Assembly (NCBI GenBank): GCA_963610045.1
Contig: CAVDMS010000006.1
Location: 1-43,896 of the forward strand
Source of the DNA: F23-B02 sp963610045
GTDB taxonomy: Bacteria; Bacillota; Clostridia; Oscillospirales; Oscillospiraceae
Direction: 5' to 3'
DNA: 43,896 nt
The position numbers and the translations under genes were made by a program. Position 1 is the first letter of the stretch. Each line of letters begins with the position of its first letter. The notes below the pieces were generated by a model. That model was not told the DNA's origin. It searched no databases and saw nothing but the letters and a program-made list of their open reading frames with translations. Positions 39,380 through 43,896 of the stretch are shown here, piece by piece.

Positions 39380-40273
39380 ATGGCGGTACATAAATATTCG
39401 GCATTTTTGAAGGTTATCGAGCTTGGGAGCATATCTAAGGCGGCGGAGGAGCTGGGCTACACGCAATCGGCGGTGAGCCGCATGATCGCCGACCTCGAAA
39501 ACGAGTGGGGGCTTACGCTCCTAAAGCGCAGCAGGGCGGGGCTTGCCCTGTCGTCCGACGGCATCGAGATGCTGCCCTACATCCGTGCGCTCTGCGAAAA
39601 ATACAGGGAGATGCAGGATCAGGCGAACGCCATACAGGGGCTTGAGACGGGCTTTATCCGCATCGGCTCCTGCTCCAGCGTTTCGACCCAGTGGCTGCCG
39701 AAGATACTCAAGGAGTTTGAAAAGCTCTACCCGCACATCGACTTCAGACTGGAGAACATGGAATACTCCGACACGGAGGACGCCCTGCTTGCCGGGGAGA
39801 TCGACTGCGGCTTTATAACCGCCCCCTGCTCGCCGGAGCTGGATTTCAGCTTCCTGCACCGTGACCGCATCCTTGCCGTTCTGCCGCCGGAGCATGAGCT
39901 TGCCGCCGCCGAAAAGTACCCCTTGGAGCGGCTCAGCACGGAGCGCTTTATAAAGCTGCGTGACGAGGCGAACAGTGAGGTCAAGGAGTTTGCGATGCTC
40001 ATAGCGCTGCTCAAAGCACCGCCGAACACATTCTGCGACGTCAACGACGACTACTCGATAATGGCGATGGTCGAAAGCGGGCTTGGCGTCAGCGTGCTGA
40101 CGGAGCTTGTCACGGAGCGGATGCCGTTTAACATCGTACTCAAGGAGTTCGATGTGCCGCAGCACCGTGACATCGGCATTGCCGTGCGCCGTGGTCTGCG
40201 CCCGTCCCCGGCGACGGAGCGCTTTGTGCAGGTCGTGAAGGACTGCTTCAAGGACGGAAAATTTGCGATATAA
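39380..40273 (+). CDS. LysR-family transcriptional regulator
   Basis: A 297-residue LysR regulator. The N-terminal winged helix (ELGSISKAAEELGYTQSAVS, then RMIADLENEWGLTLLKRSR) is complete, followed by the effector-binding domain of two Rossmann-like lobes (FIRIGSCSSVSTQWLPKILK near residue 93, LLAGEIDCGFITAPC near residue 136). The gene is not divergent to a target, so the regulon is unknown. The start ATG has a weak ribosome-binding site, and the 170 bases upstream are AT-rich with dyad fragments, including ATCAT-N7-ATGAT near 39340-39356, a possible autoregulatory site. The gene ends at a terminator. Confidence 0.92.
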   Translation: MAVHKYSAFLKVIELGSISKAAEELGYTQSAVSRMIADLENEWGLTLLKRSRAGLALSSDGIEMLPYIRALCEKYREMQDQANAIQGLETGFIRIGSCSSVSTQWLPKILKEFEKLYPHIDFRLENMEYSDTEDALLAGEIDCGFITAPCSPELDFSFLHRDRILAVLPPEHELAAAEKYPLERLSTERFIKLRDEANSEVKEFAMLIALLKAPPNTFCDVNDDYSIMAMVESGLGVSVLTELVTERMPFNIVLKEFDVPQHRDIGIAVRRGLRPSPATERFVQVVKDCFKDGKFAI

Positions 40274-40294
40274 GCATCGGGAAAAACGATTTTT

Positions 40295-40318
40295 GCCCTG
40301 CGTTTTGCGACGCAGGGC
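40295..40318 (+). terminator. Terminator after the LysR gene
   Basis: 8-bp arms GCCCTGCG (40295-40302) and CGCAGGGC (40311-40318) around an 8-base loop, followed by ATTTTC. Confidence 0.8.
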
Positions 40319-40442
40319 ATTTTCATACCAACGGTAGAGAAAACAATATTCCATTGGTATCAGCGGTGTGTTCACAAGCCGCCTGCACCCTGATATAATA
40401 CGGGCATAAGTGGAATTTATGTGCGCTGCAAACTTTGCAAAA

Positions 40443-40706
40443 TCTCTCCCTCAGTCAGCTTACGCTGACAGCTCCCTCGTCAGAGGGAGCCATGAACTGG
40501 AGCGTGTTTCGCTGTGGCAGAAGAAACGGACTGCGGTTCTGGATTTTATGAAAACAAGTTTGTTGCTTTACATCCAAAATTTTTCCTCGCAATGCCCAAC
40601 AAGCTCCGCACTCATGCCTTCCCGGCAGCGCAAATTGACCTCTAGTCTCATGCCTCCCTCTGACGAGGGAGGTGGCAAAACCGTCAGGTTTTGACGGAGG
40701 GAGAGA
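40443..40706. mobile_element. 264-bp inverted-repeat element with nested hairpins (MITE-like)
   Basis: The element starts TCTCTCCCTC (40443-40452) and ends GAGGGAGAGA (40697-40706). Inside each end is a second hairpin, CTCCCTC-GTCA-GAGGGAG on the left and its near-complement CCTCCCTC-TGAC-GAGGGAGG on the right, so each end forms an imperfect inverted repeat of about 50 bases. It has no convincing gene. Together with the LysR terminator it fills the 518-bp gap before the XRE gene (40274-40791). Similar TCTCCCTCAGTC repeats are familiar in gut Oscillospirales genomes. No clear target duplication beyond AA can be seen. Confidence 0.6.
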
Positions 40707-40791
40707 AAGCGTAGAATGATGGACGCAGTGGCATCGCACGCTTCCCGACTGAAAACGGGAGCTTGCAGCCGAATAAAAAGGAGTGAGCGTT

Positions 40792-41412
40792 ATGGAAATA
40801 AAGCTTGCGGAAAACATTCGCAGGTTCAGACGGGAGCGGCGTCTTACGCAGGAGCAGCTTGCGGAAACGCTGGGCGTGACCGCCGGAGCGGTGTACAAAT
40901 GGGAGGCGGCGCTGTCGCTGCCGGAGATAACGACGCTAACGGAGCTTGCCGACTTTTTCGACTGCTCCGTCGATGTGCTGCTCGGCTACGGCGTAAAGGA
41001 CAACCGCATCGACGCAACGGTCAAAAGACTGCGCCGCTGCCGTATCGAAAAGGACGAAGCGGGGCTTTCCGAGTGCGAAAAGGCGCTCAAAAAGTATCCG
41101 AACAGCTTTGAGGTCGTTTACGCCTCGGCGCAGCTTTACTGCCGCTTCGGTGTGTCGCAGGGGGATAAGGCGAAGCTTGAGCGGGCGCTCGAGGTGCTTT
41201 CCGCCGCCGTTTTGCTGCTGCCGCAGAACACCGACCCGAAGATCGGCGAAAGCACGCTGTACGGCGAGATGGCGCAGATACTTTTGGGGCTTGGGCGTGC
41301 GGACGAGGCGGTGGAGCTGCTGCGCAAAAACAACGTCGGCGGCGCATACAACGCCCTCATCGGCTTTGCGCTTGCGGCCTACCGCAAGCGCCCGAAGGAC
41401 GCAAGACCCTAA
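40792..41412 (+). pseudogene. XRE-TPR regulator, 5' half (gene split by a TIR element)
   Basis: 206 residues. Residues 1-65 are an XRE-type helix-turn-helix (ENIRRFRRERRLTQEQLAET, then LGVTAGAVYKWEAALSLPEI and FDCSVDVLLGYG), and the remainder is TPR-like helices (SFEVVYASAQLYCRFG, LGRADEAVELLRKN). The ATG at 40792 has AAGGAG. The frame ends ...KDARP at a TAA formed by the target TA and the first base of the inserted element (41410-41412). Joining across the element (removing 41412-41689) gives ...KDARPYLSDALLG... in frame, so an intact gene of about 358 codons existed. The half left here keeps the DNA-binding domain and might still be expressed as a truncated regulator. Confidence 0.85.
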
Positions 41413-41689
41413 GCTGACGGGAGCCGAACCTCTGTCGGTTTTGACGGGCGCATTTTCGCCCGTGCTGCGTTAAATCCCTTGACAATACGTCAAGTATTCT
41501 CTGCGGGCTTTGCCTTGCCCGAACAAAAATCCGCTCCGGCAAAACTGCAAAGCACCTGTCGGCAGTACTTTTCGAGGAATTTTCGGCTTTCTTTGATGCA
41601 GATGGGCTGACGCCCATCAAGGCAAAAAAGTCGGAAATAACCGAAAGGGTGCGCCGACAGGCGGCAGGGGTTCGGCTCCCGTCAGCTTA
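41410..41689. mobile_element. 276-bp non-autonomous TIR element (MITE) with TA target duplication, copy 1
   Basis: The element occupies 41412-41687 between TA dinucleotides (41410-41411 and 41688-41689). Its ends are perfect 19-bp inverted repeats (AGCTGACGGGAGCCGAACC), with similarity continuing for several more bases. It contains internal hairpins (GACGGGCG with CGCCCGT near 41450; GATGGGC with GCCCATC near 41603) and no transposase gene. TA duplication is the mark of IS630/Tc1/mariner-type movement. The right 92 bases match, in inverted orientation and with two differences, the sequence from 43805 to the end of the window. Confidence 0.88.
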
Positions 41690-42146
41690 CCTTTCCGATG
41701 CGCTTCTCGGAAGCATCGTTGAGCTTGTACACATCGTGATGGGCTATGTAAACGTCTGCCTTGAGGAAAACGACTACGCCGCCGCAGAGAGCGTCATCAC
41801 ATGGGGAACGGAGCTTTTTTCGGGGCTTCATAGCGGCGGCGGAAGCTGCTTTTTAGACAAGATGAACGCCGTGCTTTTCGTCTGCCTTGCGTATTCGCAC
41901 CTAAAGCTCGGCTTGATGCCTGCTGCACGGGGCGACCTTCTCCGTGCAAGGGAGCTTTCGGAGAGCTTTGACGCAGCGCCCGATTACAGCGTCCGTGCGC
42001 TGCGCTTTATCGGCGGCAGCGAGGAGGCCGGGGTCTACGACGACTTGGGTGAGACGGCGATAGAGAGCGTCGAGAGAACGCTTGCGGCGATGGAGAGCGA
42101 GGAGCTTTCCGCAATGTGGAAGGAGCTGTGCGCCGATGGAAAGTAG
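41649..42146 (+). pseudogene. XRE-TPR regulator, 3' half (possible separate product)
   Basis: Codons from 41688 (TAC) to the TAG at 42144-42146 encode the C-terminal 152 residues of the interrupted regulator: TPR-like helices such as YVNVCLEENDYAAAESVITW and LAYSHLKLGLMPAARGDLLR. A GTG at 41649 inside the element, with GAAAGGG just before it, opens a frame that adds 13 element-encoded residues and reads into this half, so a stand-alone TPR product is possible. The last 11 bases overlap the start of the ABC exporter gene, showing that the regulator and exporter were one operon. Confidence 0.75.
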
Positions 42147-43875
42147 AGCGCTCGAAAGAGAGCTTGTTTCCCGGTTTTACAGGGGAAACGGCTTAAATCT
42201 CGGCATTGCGGCCGTGGCTGCGCTGGCTGGCGGAACGCTGAACATTGCGGTGTCGTGGCTCATGCAGCAGCTTATCGACACGGCGTCGGGAGTGAGCGGA
42301 GCTTACCCGCTTGAGGAGCTTGCGCTCCTGACTGGGGTTTTCATACTCGTCTGCCTTGCGTCGTTCATGCTCAAATATGCGTCGGAGCCTCGCTTCATCG
42401 AAAAGGCGCTGCGGCAGTACAAGGACTTTGCGTTTAAGAAGCTCACGGAGAAAAACATCTCCTCGTTTAAGGACGAGAGTACGGCGGCGTACCTCTCGGC
42501 TATGACCAATGACGTCGGCAGCATCGAGGCGGACTACCTCGGCAGACAGCTTGAGCTTATCACGAAAACGACCGCCTTCTTCGGCTCGCTTGCGCTCATG
42601 CTGTGCTACTCCCCGACGCTCACGCTCGTCGCCGCTGCGGTGACGGCGCTGCCGCTTGCGGCGTCGCTCCTCACCGGCAGCAGGCTCACGGCGGCGGAGC
42701 GGCGTGTGTCCGACCGCAGCGCCGACTTCACCGCAGCGCTGTCCGACTGCCTCGGCGGGTTTACCGTGGTCAAGACCTTCAAGGCGGAAAAGGAGATATT
42801 CGCTCTGTTTGCCGAGAACAACCGCTCGCTTGAGCATGAGAAGTTCGGCAGACGCCGCCTGCGGGTGCTGGTGGGCATGATCGGCGCCGTGACGGGCATC
42901 ACGGCTCAGCTCACGGTGTTTTTGGTCGGCGCATACCTCGCGCTCAGCGGCAAGGGTATCACGGCGGGAACCGTCATCATGTTCGTGAACCTTATGAATA
43001 TGCTGATAGATCCGGTCGCAGAGCTTCCCGCACTTTTGGGCTCACGGAAGGCGGCAAAGGGGCTTATCGCAAAGCTTGCGGCGGCGCTCCGTGAGGGCGA
43101 AAGCGTCGGCGGGGAAGTGTGTCACGAAAGGCTTGAGGAGGACATTTGCCTTGAGGACGTCCGCTTTAGCTACGACGGCGAAAACGAGGTGCTGCACGGC
43201 GTGACGGCAAAGCTCAGGGCTGGCGGCTCATACGCCGTCGTGGGTGCGAGCGGGAGCGGCAAATCGACGCTTTTAAAGCTCCTCACGGCGGAAAATTCGG
43301 GCTATAGCGGGCATATACGGCTTGACGGAACGGAGCTGAGCGAGCTTGCGCCGGAGTCGCTGTACGAGATGATGTCGGTCATTCAGCAGAACGTTTTCGT
43401 GTTCAACGCCTCGATCACGGACAACATTACGATGTTCCGCAGCTTCCCCGAAGACGAGTTGCGTTCGGCGCTGAAGTGCGCACACCTCGACGAGATTATT
43501 GCAAAGCGGGGCGCTGACTGCCTTTGCGGGGAAAACGGCAAGGAGCTTTCCGGCGGCGAGAAGCAGCGCATCTCGATCGCAAGGAGCCTGCTCAAGCGCT
43601 CGTCGGTGCTTTTGGCGGACGAGGCGACGGCGGCGCTCGACGCACAGACGGCGCACAGGGTCACGAGCGATATTCTGGACCTTGAGGGCATCACCCGCAT
43701 CGTGGTTACGCACTCCTTGGAGGAGTCGCTTCTGCGGCGCTTTGACGGGATCGTCGTCATGCGTGACGGCAGGATCGAGGAGCTTGGAAGCTTCACGGAG
43801 CTTAAGCTGACGGAAGCCGAACCCCTGCCGCCTGTCGGCGTACCCTTTCGGTTATTTCCGACTTTTTTGCCTTGA
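42136..43875 (+). CDS. ABC exporter (fused TMD-NBD) with 3' end replaced by TIR element
   Basis: A 579-residue half-transporter. Residues about 20-310 are a six-helix ABC exporter membrane domain. Residues about 335-556 are the ATPase, with Walker A GASGSGKSTLLKLL, the Q-loop in VIQQNVFVFN, signature LSGGEKQRIS, Walker B VLLADEATAALD and the H-loop in VVTHSLEES. The native sequence ends at codon 43801-43803 (...LGSFTEL). The final 23 residues (KLTEAEPLPPVGVPF..., to the TGA at 43873-43875) come from an inserted element, so the true C-terminus lies beyond the window. All ATPase motifs are intact, so function may survive. ATG 42136 overlaps the regulator's end by 11 bases. Substrate unknown; a multidrug, peptide or lipid exporter is likely. 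Confidence 0.85.
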   Translation: MESRALERELVSRFYRGNGLNLGIAAVAALAGGTLNIAVSWLMQQLIDTASGVSGAYPLEELALLTGVFILVCLASFMLKYASEPRFIEKALRQYKDFAFKKLTEKNISSFKDESTAAYLSAMTNDVGSIEADYLGRQLELITKTTAFFGSLALMLCYSPTLTLVAAAVTALPLAASLLTGSRLTAAERRVSDRSADFTAALSDCLGGFTVVKTFKAEKEIFALFAENNRSLEHEKFGRRRLRVLVGMIGAVTGITAQLTVFLVGAYLALSGKGITAGTVIMFVNLMNMLIDPVAELPALLGSRKAAKGLIAKLAAALREGESVGGEVCHERLEEDICLEDVRFSYDGENEVLHGVTAKLRAGGSYAVVGASGSGKSTLLKLLTAENSGYSGHIRLDGTELSELAPESLYEMMSVIQQNVFVFNASITDNITMFRSFPEDELRSALKCAHLDEIIAKRGADCLCGENGKELSGGEKQRISIARSLLKRSSVLLADEATAALDAQTAHRVTSDILDLEGITRIVVTHSLEESLLRRFDGIVVMRDGRIEELGSFTELKLTEAEPLPPVGVPFRLFPTFLP

Positions 43876-43896
43876 TGGGCGTCAGCCCATCTGCAT
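43803..43896. mobile_element. TIR element, copy 2, inverted, running off the window
   Basis: After TA (43803-43804) the sequence from 43805 is the reverse complement of the right end of the element at 41412-41687. Over the visible 92 bases I count two differences (the tenth base A for G; T for C about 27 bases further). The insertion follows the Leu codon of the ABC exporter and supplies its final codons and stop. The other end and second TA lie outside the window. Confidence 0.87.

Noticed and set aside
41412..41687. A transposase or toxin gene inside the TIR element
   Set aside because: Frames inside are short and without motifs; the element looks non-autonomous.

Overview
The window looks like chromosome of a GC-rich, spore-forming Clostridia member, most like the Oscillospirales of gut communities. 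This is inferred from gene content: spoVAC, a LysM-GH18 spore-type hydrolase, a YugP-type protease, a paired glgC/glgD, a TAXI-type TRAP transporter, PadR-DUF1700 and ECF sigma/anti-sigma pairs, and short inverted-repeat elements of a kind common in such genomes. No rRNA, tRNA, CRISPR array or transposase gene was seen. Most genes are densely packed in short operons separated by clear hairpin-plus-T-tract terminators, many of them bidirectional.

Layout. 1-2.1 kb: the AT-richer left edge, with the 3' part of a DUF262-HNH nuclease gene and two small membrane-protein genes. 2.1-11.2 kb: a surface-polymer locus arranged around a divergent promoter region at 7.26-7.50 kb. Leftward it encodes a CDP-glycerol-type glycerophosphotransferase, an ATP-grasp enzyme, a nucleotidyltransferase and a TagGH-like ABC exporter. 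Rightward it encodes a second ATP-grasp enzyme and a CapA-like protein, followed closely by moaA and a MOSC gene. 11.2-14.6 kb: a lipoprotein, padR-DUF1700 with a visible operator, and an ECF sigma/anti-sigma pair. 14.6-20.2 kb: glgC-glgD-glgP plus a PfkB (pseudouridine-kinase-like) sugar kinase. 20.3-25.5 kb: prs-pth, then hom-lysC-asd. 25.5-29.2 kb: a TAXI-TRAP transporter (binding lipoprotein plus fused permease) behind a consensus promoter and a helically phased array of CTTGCAA sites. 29.2-33.7 kb: a fused glycolipid glycosyltransferase/diacylglycerol kinase with a CDP-alcohol phosphatidyltransferase, then LysM-GH18 and a NUDIX hydrolase. 33.7-40.3 kb: LMW-PTP, murI-ywiB-argS, an unknown acidic protein, yugP, spoVAC with a 42-residue basic ORF, and a LysR regulator. 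40.4-43.9 kb: an XRE-TPR regulator and an ABC exporter, both disrupted by copies of one short TIR element.

Three things stand out. (1) A roughly 276-bp non-autonomous element with TIRs and TA target duplications sits inside the XRE-TPR regulator gene. Removing it with one TA restores a 358-codon reading frame exactly. A second copy, inverted and nearly identical, ends the adjacent ABC exporter gene 2.1 kb away. (2) A single 661-residue protein joins a complete MGDG/UgtP-like glycosyltransferase to a complete DAG-kinase-like domain, beside a pgsA-like gene. Both halves would act on diacylglycerol. (3) The teichoic-acid-like locus carries two sugar-transfer-associated ATP-grasp enzymes and a CapA protein, suggesting a surface glycopolymer decorated by amide or peptide ligation; its chemistry cannot be read from the sequence.
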